Positions 16,537-24,722 of a stretch of DNA of 28,001 nt are shown here, piece after piece. The position numbers were made by a program, and so were the translations under genes. The stretch comes from Bacilli bacterium (GTDB lineage: Bacteria; Bacillota_I; Bacilli_A; RF39; UBA660), in the NCBI GenBank assembly GCA_017550205.1, contig JAFZPS010000007.1, forward strand, positions 1-28,001, written 5' to 3'. Every line of letters starts with the position of its first letter. The first letter of the stretch is position 1. Under the pieces are notes generated by a model. That model was not told where the DNA came from, ran no database searches, and saw only the letters and a program-made list of their open reading frames with translations.

Positions 16537-16894
16537 AAATATCACCATTATAATTAATATTTTGTACTACACATATTCCATCATACATATTAACACTAAA
16601 CATACTTTTATTATTAACCTCTATATCATATTTAATAGTCTTAGGAATCTCTAAATTAGATAACAATTTAGGACAAGGTAACTCTATGGTAGGAATAACA
16701 CCACTACTATCAGTTACCCCAGTATAAAATATAATATTTTTACCAGAAACAACACTACTAACTACTATATTTAAACCAGATACAGGTAATGCTTCACTAG
16801 CTGCATATGCCCTTATTTTCAACATACCAATACCACCATTTTCCCTTATAAAATCAATATATTCACTACTTTTTTTAAACTCTTCTATATTCAT
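16526..16894 (-). CDS. Small CnaB/carboxypeptidase-regulatory-like domain protein
   Basis: 122 residues, no signal peptide or membrane segment. After a 20-residue N-terminal segment (IEEFKKSSEYIDFIRENG), the chain reads GMLKIRAYAASEALPVSGLN, a strand pattern of CnaB/transthyretin-like domains. It continues with a TGVTDSSGVIPTIELPCP stretch that matches the usual T-D-x-x-G turn. Such a domain alone would be a structural or linking module. It sits between the LysM gene (9 bases away, sharing the TAGGAGG stop/ribosome site) and the SpoIID-PG-binding gene, so the three probably form one assembly or coat component. No published function is known to me. Confidence 0.7.
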   Translation of the reverse strand: MNIEEFKKSSEYIDFIRENGGIGMLKIRAYAASEALPVSGLNIVVSSVVSGKNIIFYTGVTDSSGVIPTIELPCPKLLSNLEIPKTIKYDIEVNNKSMFSVNMYDGICVVQNINYNGDIYGN

Positions 16895-16902
16895 ATATCC
16901 TC

Positions 16903-17553
16903 CTATATATTTAATATTTGGCCTACACTTAAAGTATTATCCACAAGATTATTCTTTTTCTTTATATTGTCCACAGTAGTATTAAACTTTCTAGCTATAG
17001 AATACAAAGTATCTCCCTTAACTACAGTATAAGTATTCTCTTCACCAAAACATTCTTCCACAATATCCCCAGTAACTCTAATCTTAAGATTTTGACCTAT
17101 ACTTAAAATATTATTTTTCAATGCATTATCACTCACAATAGTATCTATACTAACCCCATATTTCTTAGCTATACCATATAAAGTATCTCCACTAACTACT
17201 TTATAATTTATATAATTAGGAACCACCATATCTTCTTCTTTTGTATACATTTCAGGTATTCTAAGAACTTGTCCTATATATAAAGTATTATTAGTTAAAT
17301 AATTAATTCTTTTAATCTCTTCTACACTAGTACTATATATTTTAGAAATACTCCATAAACTATCTCCTTTTTTTACCGTATACATAAACATATTATCTGG
17401 GTTATTTCCACTACTAGATGGTATAGATAAAACCATACCTACTTTTAAAGTATCAGCAGTTACATTATTAATTTTTGCTAAATCACTAACATTAACCCCA
17501 TATTGATTACTAATACCCCATAAAGTATCTCCCTTTTTAACAGTATATTTCAT
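16903..17553 (-). CDS. Four-LysM-domain protein
   Basis: 216 residues built almost only of four LysM repeats: YTVKKGDTLWGISNQYGVNV (1), YTVKKGDSLWSISKIYSTSV (about 58), YKVVSGDTLYGIAKKYGVSI (about 118) and YTVVKGDTLYSIARKFNTTV (about 174). Each ends in a LxxGQxLxI-type motif. LysM domains bind N-acetylglucosamine chains of peptidoglycan. No signal peptide or catalytic domain is present, as in spore-coat or cortex-targeting LysM proteins such as SafA, which are made inside the mother cell. The ATG follows GGTGATTAT. It is the first gene of a three-gene operon. A -10-like TATAAT lies at the terminator edge just upstream, without a good -35. Confidence 0.92.
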   Translation of the reverse strand: MKYTVKKGDTLWGISNQYGVNVSDLAKINNVTADTLKVGMVLSIPSSSGNNPDNMFMYTVKKGDSLWSISKIYSTSVEEIKRINYLTNNTLYIGQVLRIPEMYTKEEDMVVPNYINYKVVSGDTLYGIAKKYGVSIDTIVSDNALKNNILSIGQNLKIRVTGDIVEECFGEENTYTVVKGDTLYSIARKFNTTVDNIKKKNNLVDNTLSVGQILNI

Positions 17554-17584
17554 ATAATCACCAATATATTATATGCATAAAAAA

Positions 17585-17602
17585 AGAAGATATTAATCTT
17601 CT
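17585..17602 (-). terminator. Terminator of the ttcA/TIM-barrel operon
   Basis: On the minus strand AGAAGAT TAAT ATCTTCT then TTTTTT, overlapping the TAA of the TIM-barrel gene. It separates this operon from the LysM operon. Confidence 0.8.
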
Positions 17603-18351
17603 ATTAAACCAGTAACATAATCAACTGAATTCAAATAATCCATTACCTTCTCTTCTAAACTATCACCATTACAATACTCTATTCCATATTCAAATACTAC
17701 ACTATATTTATAATTATTATTCTTTAAGAATCTTAAAGCATTAATAATTTCATCTAAATATTTATCATCTTTATATATAGGAATATGATCTAAACCATCT
17801 CTATTAGTATGAATATGAACAACCCTTATTTTCTCTATAGGACACTCCATAATCTTCTCCCTATCTATTAATTCATGTCCCATATCATAAGTAATATATA
17901 TATCTAAATCAATTATATCTTCAAGATGTAATCTAATTTTACTATTTCTATTATTTAAATTTTCTAAACAAATTATTACTTTATCATTATTAATAAAATT
18001 ATTTATATAATCCATAGTATCACTAATAGACTTATCTTTATCTATATTATATATAGGATGTAATGTTAAAAATATAGGATAACCTAAATAATCTGAATAC
18101 TCTTCAAGTAATTTAATATATCTAGCTTGTTTATCTAAATCATATTTTATTTCACCATGTACCTGTAGTATTAAATTATTCTTCTTTAATTCCTTTACTA
18201 AGTCATCTAAACACTTCTTTTCTACATCATTTTCAAAATCAAAATAAACAGCAATACCCTTAGTATATTTAGATTTATTAATATAATTAACTAAATCACT
18301 AGGACTAATACTCATAAATTTATTATTAATACAGATTAAACTATTCATCAT
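17593..18351 (-). CDS. TIM-barrel sugar isomerase/endonuclease IV-like protein
   Basis: 252 residues, no signal peptide. The pattern of strands and polar ends matches the xylose-isomerase-like TIM barrel: ILQVHGE, IFLTLHPIY, VIICLENLNN, IYITYDMGH, IRVVHIHTNRDGLDHIPI and YSVVFEYG. The Glu, Asp/His and HIHTN/DHIPI residues are where this fold binds a divalent metal. Members act as sugar epimerases, isomerases or AP endonucleases; no substrate can be named. Two consecutive ATGs follow GGAGAATT, and the start lies inside the end of the ttcA-like gene (11-base overlap), so translation is coupled. It is the last gene of a three-gene operon. Confidence 0.75.
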   Translation of the reverse strand: MMNSLICINNKFMSISPSDLVNYINKSKYTKGIAVYFDFENDVEKKCLDDLVKELKKNNLILQVHGEIKYDLDKQARYIKLLEEYSDYLGYPIFLTLHPIYNIDKDKSISDTMDYINNFINNDKVIICLENLNNRNSKIRLHLEDIIDLDIYITYDMGHELIDREKIMECPIEKIRVVHIHTNRDGLDHIPIYKDDKYLDEIINALRFLKNNNYKYSVVFEYGIEYCNGDSLEEKVMDYLNSVDYVTGLIED

Positions 18352-19165
18352 AATTCTCCAAAAAACTATGTTTTTGCTTTTCTTTCTTATATCCTACAAC
18401 ACAATCTAAATTAATATTATCAAGTGCTTTATAAATATTATAATCTATATTAGGATTAGATTCTTTTAACTTCTTAATAAGTCTTTTCATCTCTAATCTT
18501 TTACTATCAGTTTCAACCTTTTCATAGTTCTCTTCTGTAAAACGACAAGCACAGTTAAGGAATGTTAACCCATTAAATTTAGCCCAGGATTTAACTGATT
18601 CTTCATGAACAAAATATAAAGGTCTAATAAGTTCTAATCCTTCAAAGTTTTCACTATGTAGTTTAGGCATCATAGTTTTAATTTCTGCACCATAAAACAT
18701 AGATAATAGAATAGTTTCAATAACATCATCAAAGTGATGCCCCAAAGCTATTTTATTACAACCAAGTTCTTTAGCTCTATTATATAAACAACCACGTCTC
18801 ATTCTAGCACATAAATAACATGGACTTCTATCAACATCTTTTACTATATCGAAGATATCAGAATCAAACATTTCTAAATCAATATTCATCTTTTTAGCAT
18901 TCTTAAGTATAAGTTCTCTATTCTTTTCACTATAACCAGGATTCATACATACAAAACATAAGTCAAAATTAACTTTACCATGTCTTTTTATCTCTTCCAT
19001 ACATTTAGCAAGTAAAAAAGAATCTTTTCCTCCACTTATACAAACCATAATCTTGTCATTTTCTTGAATAAGCTCAAATTCTTGACAAGCTTTAACAAAT
19101 AAACTCCAAATATCTTTACGATATTTTTTTATTATACTTCTTTCTATTTCTTTATATTTTTCCAT
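18341..19165 (-). CDS. TtcA-like PP-loop tRNA thiolation enzyme
   Basis: 274 residues. The ATP-binding PP-loop is MVCISGGKDSFLLAKCME (about 41-58). The two cysteine sites typical of the TtcA/TtuA group are SPCYLCARMRRGCLYNRA and NCACRF. GHHFDDVIETILLSMFYG is the family's second ATP/tRNA block. TtcA proteins use an iron-sulfur cluster and ATP to thiolate cytidine 32 of some tRNAs; related members modify other bases, so the target here is not certain. The ATG follows AGGTGATTAT, overlapping the stop of the previous gene. Cytoplasmic. Confidence 0.88.
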   Translation of the reverse strand: MEKYKEIERSIIKKYRKDIWSLFVKACQEFELIQENDKIMVCISGGKDSFLLAKCMEEIKRHGKVNFDLCFVCMNPGYSEKNRELILKNAKKMNIDLEMFDSDIFDIVKDVDRSPCYLCARMRRGCLYNRAKELGCNKIALGHHFDDVIETILLSMFYGAEIKTMMPKLHSENFEGLELIRPLYFVHEESVKSWAKFNGLTFLNCACRFTEENYEKVETDSKRLEMKRLIKKLKESNPNIDYNIYKALDNINLDCVVGYKKEKQKHSFLENYDE

Positions 19166-19173
19166 ATAATCAC

Positions 19174-19713
19174 CTATATTCTAAATATTCTTCTAAGAAT
19201 CTTCTTATTATACTTTTCTTCATCTTTATTATTAAGATCTACTTCACTAGAATCCTTAACCTTATAATTAACATAATAAGCCATATTATGACAAAACCAC
19301 TCAAATCTCATGGATTCAATAGTTCTATCCCAATTACTAGGATGTATCTCTTCATAACAGCATATTACTTCTAATATATCATTCCTAATATCTTTATCCT
19401 TTATTCTACAAGAATCACATATAACCATATCAGGATCTTCTTTACCTCTTTCATCAATTATTAATATATCATTTTCATTAATATTATTTAAACTATTTAT
19501 ATAATTTCTATCTCCTATATATATTAATCCATCAGAATAAGAAGCAAAAGCCCCCTCTTTATCATCTAATATAACATAGTTAGATTTATATTTATGTTTA
19601 TAAGGAAATCCTAGTATTAGTACTATTCCAAGACCAGCAAAAATTTTACGTTTATCTAACTTTTTCTTAATACTGAACAACTCCTTAAATCTATATAAAT
19701 GTATTAACAACAC
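19174..19713 (-). CDS. Unrecognised protein with one N-terminal helix; start codon uncertain
   Basis: 179 residues from GTG 19713, but no ribosome site precedes that codon. A perfect AAGGAG (19681-19686) lies in frame inside it, 9 bases before an ATT codon at 19671. Starting there gives IKKKLDKRKIFAGLGIVLIL, a normal basic-then-hydrophobic anchor, so an AUU start is plausible. The rest contains KSNYVILDDKEGAFASYSDG, VICDSCRIKDKDIRND and a block WDRTIESMRFEWFCHNMAYY followed by an acidic stretch (DSSEVDLNNKDEEKYN). I have seen W-R-T-x-x-S-M..EW..HN patterns in unnamed clostridial proteins but know no function. It is the first gene of the operon with the TtcA-like enzyme, 8 bases apart. Confidence 0.6.
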   Translation of the reverse strand: MLLIHLYRFKELFSIKKKLDKRKIFAGLGIVLILGFPYKHKYKSNYVILDDKEGAFASYSDGLIYIGDRNYINSLNNINENDILIIDERGKEDPDMVICDSCRIKDKDIRNDILEVICCYEEIHPSNWDRTIESMRFEWFCHNMAYYVNYKVKDSSEVDLNNKDEEKYNKKILRRIFRI

Positions 19714-19775
19714 ATTTATATAAACAATATAAACAAATATTTATATATATTTTAACATATAAAATCAAAAAAAAC

Positions 19776-19789
19776 GATATTTTCATATC
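19776..19789 (-). terminator. Second, weaker hairpin after the TasA-like locus
   Basis: On the minus strand GATAT GAAA ATATC then GTTTTTTTT. It lies 27 bases beyond the main terminator and may back it up. Confidence 0.5.
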
Positions 19790-19815
19790 AATTTTTATGT
19801 ACTAATTAATAAAAA

Positions 19816-19839
19816 AAACAGTACTCTAAAATACTGTTT
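19816..19839 (-). terminator. Terminator of the TasA-like locus
   Basis: AAACAGTA, an 8-base loop and TACTGTTT on the minus strand, followed by T6, five bases after the last TasA-like gene. Confidence 0.8.
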
Positions 19840-19843
19840 ATTA

Positions 19844-20440
19844 TTAATCTTGACTATATAAGAAAGTCGTTCTTAGTCCTGCGACAGTTACATCATTATT
19901 TGGTAAATCCGCATTCATTGGATATGTTATAGTTAATACTAAATCTCTATGAGTACCTGCTGGTAAAGTATCATTAGCAGCTGGAACTTGTCCTTCTCTC
20001 TGATCACCTGCTGCATAAACTATACTATGCTGAATCTTACCAGTAACTATATTTATATCGTTTGTTTGATTAGCACCAGTACCAGAATAAGATAAATTAC
20101 CATCTTGTATTATAAATGAAGAAAGTTTAGCATTAATTACACCATTATTTGCTACTCTAATATTACAAACAATAGAATCCCCAGGAGCAGTAAATTTTGT
20201 TTCTAAAGAACTTAAATCTGTTGCTGAAATTACAAAATCATGAGTAATTGCAGCACTACCATTAGCATGACAAGAAGCAGACGTAAATTCTACTCTCCAT
20301 CCCGTACTTTGACCTAATATTACAGCTTGTGAATTGATATATAAGTATTGTGTTAATGTCGCATAAGCAATACTTAAACCAATTAAAGCTACTAATAATA
20401 TTATCAATAATAAATGTTTTGCTTTTTCGTTTTTTTGCAT
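19844..20440 (-). CDS. Second TasA-like (SipW-dependent) secreted subunit
   Basis: 198 residues, paralogue of the 22690 gene. A signal peptide LLLIILLVALIGLSIAYATL has the LSIAYA.L.Q.L.IN pattern of proteins cut by SipW-type peptidases. The mature part is a beta-rich domain with TAPGDSIVCNIRVANNGVIN and GTHRDLVLTITYP, the PGD..xxxVxNxG core of the TasA/camelysin (CalY) fold. Two cysteines (SASCHANG and SIVCNI), conserved in the paralogue, could form a disulfide. Members of this fold polymerise into biofilm fibres. The gene follows the DUF5305 gene by 46 bases, with GAGGGTG before its ATG, and ends the locus. Confidence 0.85.
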   Translation of the reverse strand: MQKNEKAKHLLLIILLVALIGLSIAYATLTQYLYINSQAVILGQSTGWRVEFTSASCHANGSAAITHDFVISATDLSSLETKFTAPGDSIVCNIRVANNGVINAKLSSFIIQDGNLSYSGTGANQTNDINIVTGKIQHSIVYAAGDQREGQVPAANDTLPAGTHRDLVLTITYPMNADLPNNDVTVAGLRTTFLYSQD

Positions 20441-20486
20441 TTCTTACACCCTCTTATATTATTTTTTACATAAGAAAACTATGGAA

Positions 20487-21494
20487 CTATTTATTTTCCA
20501 TATCTTCTCTTGTTACTACATATTCATAAATTACTTCATCAATTATTTCAAACTTACTAGTATCATTACTAATTCTAGTATAAATAATTGTTTTATCAAT
20601 GTTATTTCTTACATCTAATAGTTCCTTAAAACTATTTAATCTTATAATAGGTTTATTAGGTAAGAACCCTTCATCTTTACTTTCTGTTATATATGAATCA
20701 TATTCTCTTAATGCTTTTTTAAGGAATCTATCATATTTACTTTCTTTATTTATTCTATTCATGGCTCTTATTATTACTATTGCTAAATCTACACCAGTAA
20801 ATACTACCATTAGTATTGCACATATAGCCATAATAACATTATATAAAGTATTATTATCTACAATAGTATAAAGGCCATCCCCATATATAGGTTTTCCCTT
20901 ATCGATATTAATCATTTGCTTAGAAAGAGGTATTGTTACAATCATCTTTTCAGCGTTATTAATATTACCATTTTTAGAAGTATAAACTAAATTGTATTCA
21001 ATAATTAAATTAGAATTCGCACTAATTCCATATTTTGTCTTCAATGTATTTACAATATTATTATATTTTTTATAATCAACATTTAAACTATCACTGATTA
21101 TTAATTCATCTGTAGTAGATTTTTCTTCTTTTACTTTTTCCTTCTTAGAATAAATAACTTTATTGCCATCATCTGAATCAGTAACCACAATGTTAGCATA
21201 AATATTTCTATATACTTCATAATCTTTTATATCTGCATATGAAGCATTATAATTAAAGCTAACTTCGATATATTTTATAATGCTAGAAATATATTGCATT
21301 CCTTCAGCAAGATACTCACTATCATAATAATCATTAGCATCCAAATAAACTTTATAACTTGATGATCCACTTTCATTATATGGTATCTCACTCTTTACAA
21401 CTGCTTGTTTAGACTGATTCCAAAAGAAAATGCCAGCTATAATAAATACAAATATAGATATTACTAACGAAATACTGATTTTGTCTTTTTTCAT
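20487..21494 (-). CDS. DUF5305 membrane protein
   Basis: 335 residues from the ATG at 21494 (GAGGTGAT, 3 bases upstream); an ATG 27 bases earlier has no ribosome site. Two membrane helices flank an extracellular domain: about residues 7-23 (SLVISIFVFIIAGIFFW) and 220-243 (YNVIMAICAILMVVFTGVDLAIVII). The outer domain contains GIFFWNQSKQAVVKSEIPYN, SSYKVYLDANDYYD and a MIVTIPLSKQMINI ending, as in DUF5305 proteins. The C-terminal 90 residues are cytoplasmic. DUF5305 genes are commonly beside SipW-type signal peptidases in archaea and Bacillota, so it is likely an assembly or export partner of the TasA-like fibre. It lies 10 bases after the peptidase gene. Confidence 0.82.
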   Translation of the reverse strand: MKKDKISISLVISIFVFIIAGIFFWNQSKQAVVKSEIPYNESGSSSYKVYLDANDYYDSEYLAEGMQYISSIIKYIEVSFNYNASYADIKDYEVYRNIYANIVVTDSDDGNKVIYSKKEKVKEEKSTTDELIISDSLNVDYKKYNNIVNTLKTKYGISANSNLIIEYNLVYTSKNGNINNAEKMIVTIPLSKQMINIDKGKPIYGDGLYTIVDNNTLYNVIMAICAILMVVFTGVDLAIVIIRAMNRINKESKYDRFLKKALREYDSYITESKDEGFLPNKPIIRLNSFKELLDVRNNIDKTIIYTRISNDTSKFEIIDEVIYEYVVTREDMENK

Positions 21495-21504
21495 AATATC
21501 ACCT

Positions 21505-22626
21505 CTATTTGAATAATTCACTTAACCAAACACTAGGTAAACCTATGTATTTTACTCTACCTAAAACCTTCCCCTTAATCATACTTTTTGTTATTAAGAC
21601 AGCGTCTTCTTTTTCATTATTATCACCTTTTGTTTTGTAATAATAATCACCATCTCTATAATCTTTTAACACAATTCTATGTGTAATTACTTTATTATCA
21701 TACATAAAGGCTAATATATCACCTTTATTAAGTTCTTCAGAATTATTAGTGTGTTTAATTAATATAACATCACCTTTTTCCATATAATCCTTCATTGAAT
21801 TAGAACCAATAACTAAAGTTTGATATTTAACCATACCAGAGTTTACTAAAACTAATATTAATAATATTACTATTAATATAGAATATGTTCTTTTACTCTT
21901 TTTAGTTTTTTCTGGAGAAGTTTGTACTTTTTTCTCCATATTAAGTATCATCATTCCTATTAATATTGGTAATAAAATCAATAATACTGATTTTATATAT
22001 GGACCAGTATCTGGTTCAATTAATAGTAAGAAACTAACTGTTTCAATTGATAATCTATAAATAATTGCAGGATACTTATCAGTTCTTATATGTATAATAG
22101 ACATTAATGCATTTTTAGCTATACTTGGAATCAATAATAAACCAAAAAACTGATATAAGTTTTCTTGCATACCTAAATCATAAGCAGAAAATTCAATACT
22201 TACTTCAAATAATATAAATACAAGACAAGATAAAACAACTACTAATCTACTTTTATTTGTTTTGTATATTAATTCACCTCTTATAATTTCAACAGCTATT
22301 ATAGATAATATACTTGGAATAATATTTACAACTAAACTAGTAAATGAATAATTATAAATTGTTCTTGCAAACCCTATAAATAATCCTGATAAATATGTAA
22401 CTAAATAATATGTAGCAACATATATCAAGATATTTCTTAAAATAATTAAATCATTTGATTTTCTAGTAAAATCAACACCTATTAAATAGTACACTACACC
22501 TAATACTAATCCTAATAATATTAGGTATTTTCCACCTTCAAAAGTAGCAGGAATAAAAAAATTCACTATACTAAACAAAGCCATTATTCCAATAATTAGT
22601 AAAGCCTTCTTCTGACTTGTTCTCAC
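21505..22626 (-). CDS. SipW-type signal peptidase with an extra multi-helix membrane domain
   Basis: 374 residues from the GTG at 22626, preceded by AGGGG at 8 bases; another GTG at 22635 overlaps that site. Eight hydrophobic helices fill residues 1-235 before the ninth (SILIVILLILVLVNSGMV), which is the usual anchor of the peptidase. The catalytic Ser is in VIGSNSM and the His in KVITHRIV, the Ser-His form of ER/archaeal-type signal peptidases including SipW, with YKTKGDNNEKED and GKVLGRVKYIG. SipW processes TasA-like fibre subunits. Ordinary SipW proteins are about 190 residues, so the additional helices are unusual. It lies between the two subunit genes' group and DUF5305. Confidence 0.87.
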   Translation of the reverse strand: MRTSQKKALLIIGIMALFSIVNFFIPATFEGGKYLILLGLVLGVVYYLIGVDFTRKSNDLIILRNILIYVATYYLVTYLSGLFIGFARTIYNYSFTSLVVNIIPSILSIIAVEIIRGELIYKTNKSRLVVVLSCLVFILFEVSIEFSAYDLGMQENLYQFFGLLLIPSIAKNALMSIIHIRTDKYPAIIYRLSIETVSFLLLIEPDTGPYIKSVLLILLPILIGMMILNMEKKVQTSPEKTKKSKRTYSILIVILLILVLVNSGMVKYQTLVIGSNSMKDYMEKGDVILIKHTNNSEELNKGDILAFMYDNKVITHRIVLKDYRDGDYYYKTKGDNNEKEDAVLITKSMIKGKVLGRVKYIGLPSVWLSELFK

Positions 22627-22651
22627 TTTTTTCACCCCTAACTAATAAAAC

Positions 22652-22672
22652 CCAGTATGCTAAGCATACTGG
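22652..22672 (-). terminator. Internal terminator between the first TasA-like gene and sipW
   Basis: On the minus strand CCAGTATGC TTA GCATACTGG then GTTTTATT. The 9-bp stem is perfect, but the T-run is short and interrupted, which fits partial read-through: much subunit, little peptidase. Confidence 0.75.
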
Positions 22673-22689
22673 ATTAACATATCATTTTC

Positions 22690-23328
22690 TTATGCTTGAA
22701 CATATAAGAATTGTGTATGAATATTTGAAACTGTAACATCTGCTGTTGGTAAATCAACACCACTAGCATTAGAATAACCAATAGTTAATGTTAAGTTTCT
22801 TGATGTACCATGTTCTAGGAAATCAGGATCTACTCCTTGAGCTGCACCTGTTACAGAACCTGGTTGTTGTCCATGATAAGTATCATCTGATGCGTACACA
22901 AGACTATAAGTAAAGTTATTACCAACAAGTGTTTCATCAGCTGTCTTTGTAGCAGCACCTGTAGTACCTACAACACTTAAGTTACCTTGTTGTAATGTAA
23001 ATGATGAAAGTGTAGCATCAACAATTCCTTGATTTGAAACTGTTAACTCACAAACTATAGTATCACCTGGAGCTTTTAAAGTACCAGTTAAACCAGATAA
23101 ATCTGTTGTTGTTGTTGGACTAAATTGTGTATCTACAACTGCATAACCATGTGCTGTACATGTTGCAGCAGTGAATTTAACAATCCATACTGAGTTTTTA
23201 CCTTTAACTACAGCTTGAGAATTAATATTCAATGTTTGTGATAAAGCTGCATACGCAATACTTAATGTTAATACAGCAATTAATAACACTACTAATAATA
23301 TATTTTTCGTTCTTGTATTTTTTTCCAT
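22690..23328 (-). CDS. First TasA-like (SipW-dependent) secreted fibre subunit
   Basis: 212 residues. The N-terminus ILLVVLLIAVLTLSIAYAAL followed by SQTLNIN is a SipW-type signal peptide. The mature domain contains KAPGDTIVCELTVSNQGIVD, the TasA/CalY core, and ends TNDVTVSNIHTQFLYVQ-like, matching the 19844 gene. Two cysteines (TAATCTAHG, TIVCEL) are conserved between the two paralogues. TasA and its relatives form extracellular fibres; here it would be the main subunit, since it stands first behind a consensus promoter and is followed by an internal terminator. The ATG follows AGGAGGAGACAAT. Confidence 0.88.
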   Translation of the reverse strand: MEKNTRTKNILLVVLLIAVLTLSIAYAALSQTLNINSQAVVKGKNSVWIVKFTAATCTAHGYAVVDTQFSPTTTTDLSGLTGTLKAPGDTIVCELTVSNQGIVDATLSSFTLQQGNLSVVGTTGAATKTADETLVGNNFTYSLVYASDDTYHGQQPGSVTGAAQGVDPDFLEHGTSRNLTLTIGYSNASGVDLPTADVTVSNIHTQFLYVQA

Positions 23329-23356
23329 AATTGTCTCCTCCTATTTTTCTAATATA

Positions 23357-23385
23357 ATTGTATAATTTATTTTTTTCATTGTCAA
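23357..23385 (-). promoter_or_regulatory. Consensus promoter of the TasA-like locus
   Basis: TTGACA, 17 bases, TACAAT on the minus strand, about 25 bases upstream of the first gene. Just upstream of the -35 lies the near-palindrome TTTTACATGTTTT (23387-23399), and 7-base inverted arms (ATGTAAA / TTTACAT, 23392-23427) flank it, possibly an operator. Confidence 0.8.
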
Positions 23386-23434
23386 CAAAACATGTAAAAA
23401 ATGCACTTTTTTTATAAAACTTTACATTTCAGGA

Positions 23435-24673
23435 TTATTTACTCTTTTTTCCTACCATTTTAATACAAATAAATAATGATATTAAATAGAAAATTAATGT
23501 AGCAATTAATATATAATCATATTTATTACCACTAAGTTTTAATATAATTTCACTCATATTATTACCAGTAAGTCCAGCTACTGCCCAAGCAGATAATGTA
23601 AGACCATGAATCTTACTAATCTTTTTCATACCAAATCTTTCTGATAATAATGCAGGAAGTGTAGAGAATCCACCACCATAACCTAAATTAACTACTACTA
23701 ATAATAATATAACTATTATTCCATATACTATAGATTTAGGACCATTTGTAATTGAGAATGGTATTAATGCTATTAATGTAATTATAATTGAACTAATAAA
23801 TATAATCTTATAAACAGTGTTTCTTTCTTTTAATTTATCAGATATTGTAGAATATCCAATTCTACCTAATGCATTAAATGCAGCTGTAACAGAAGGTACT
23901 ATACTAATAATAGCCCCTAATATAGCCATACCCGCAAATGCCGTATTTAATAATTGTTTTTCATATGTAATTAAAGCTAAACCACAATGAATATTAATAA
24001 AGAACATTAACCATATACCTAAGAATACTTTATCTTTAAACATATCCATAAATTTAAATGGATCTTTCTTTTCATCTTTTTCAACCCAACCTTCAGGTTT
24101 CTTTAATATTAAATGTCCTATAAACATCATTACAAAATAAATTGCTCCTAGAATATAAAACATCCAAGAAATACCAAATTTACCTTGTAATAACTCCATT
24201 ATAGGTGTAGCAATAGCTTTAGCTAAACCAAATCCCATAATAGAAATACCAGTAGCTAGTCCTTTTTGCTTATCAAACCATAGCATTAATGTTTTAACAG
24301 GTGTTAAATAACCAACACCTAAACCAATTCCCATGATACACCCATAACATAAGAATATAGCAATTAAAGCCAACCATCCAGTTAAAAACTGAATAGCAAC
24401 TCCAGTACCTATCATACCTACAGTAAAACAGATACAAGCAATTAATGATGATTTATGAATATCTTTTTCAACCATCTTACCAGCAAATGCTGCTGACATA
24501 CCTAAGAAGAATATTGCTAAAGAGAATGCCCAACCTACGGCAAAAGTACTCATTCCTATTTTAGTTGCAATAGCTTCTTTAAATGTTGACCAGCAATAAA
24601 CTGTACCAATAGAACAGTGAATTAATAATGCTGGTATAGCGGCTCTTGTCCACTTATTACTTAAACTTTTCAT
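23435..24673 (-). CDS. OFA-family MFS antiporter (oxalate/formate type)
   Basis: 412 residues and 12 predicted helices. The N-terminal block PALLIHCSIGTVYCWSTFKE and the loop LWFDKQKGLATGISIMGFGL are typical of the oxalate/formate antiporter family of MFS. FSTLPALLSERFGMKKISKI, late in the protein, is a second family signature. Substrate is probably a small carboxylate (formate, oxalate, lactate or similar) but cannot be read from sequence. The ATG follows AGGAGGAAATAA. It has its own promoter with a perfect 18-bp palindrome just upstream. No other transport gene is near; no clear terminator follows the stop. Confidence 0.92.
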   Translation of the reverse strand: MKSLSNKWTRAAIPALLIHCSIGTVYCWSTFKEAIATKIGMSTFAVGWAFSLAIFFLGMSAAFAGKMVEKDIHKSSLIACICFTVGMIGTGVAIQFLTGWLALIAIFLCYGCIMGIGLGVGYLTPVKTLMLWFDKQKGLATGISIMGFGLAKAIATPIMELLQGKFGISWMFYILGAIYFVMMFIGHLILKKPEGWVEKDEKKDPFKFMDMFKDKVFLGIWLMFFINIHCGLALITYEKQLLNTAFAGMAILGAIISIVPSVTAAFNALGRIGYSTISDKLKERNTVYKIIFISSIIITLIALIPFSITNGPKSIVYGIIVILLLVVVNLGYGGGFSTLPALLSERFGMKKISKIHGLTLSAWAVAGLTGNNMSEIILKLSGNKYDYILIATLIFYLISLFICIKMVGKKSK

Positions 24674-24696
24674 TTATTTCCTCCTATCATAGGAAC

Positions 24697-24702
24697 ATTG
24701 TA
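24697..24702 (-). promoter_or_regulatory. Extended -10 promoter of the OFA antiporter
   Basis: TGGTACAAT on the minus strand, 24 bases before the ATG. No good -35 lies at 17 bases (CAAAGT), which fits a regulated promoter. Confidence 0.6.
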
Positions 24703-24722
24703 CCACTAATAAAAATATTACT

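Noticed and set aside
20599..20871. Plus-strand open frame opposite the DUF5305 gene
   Set aside because: Antisense shadow of a real membrane helix region.
2563..24673. Functional link between fhs and the OFA (oxalate/formate-type) antiporter
   Set aside because: They are 19 kb apart in separate transcripts and the transporter's substrate is unknown.
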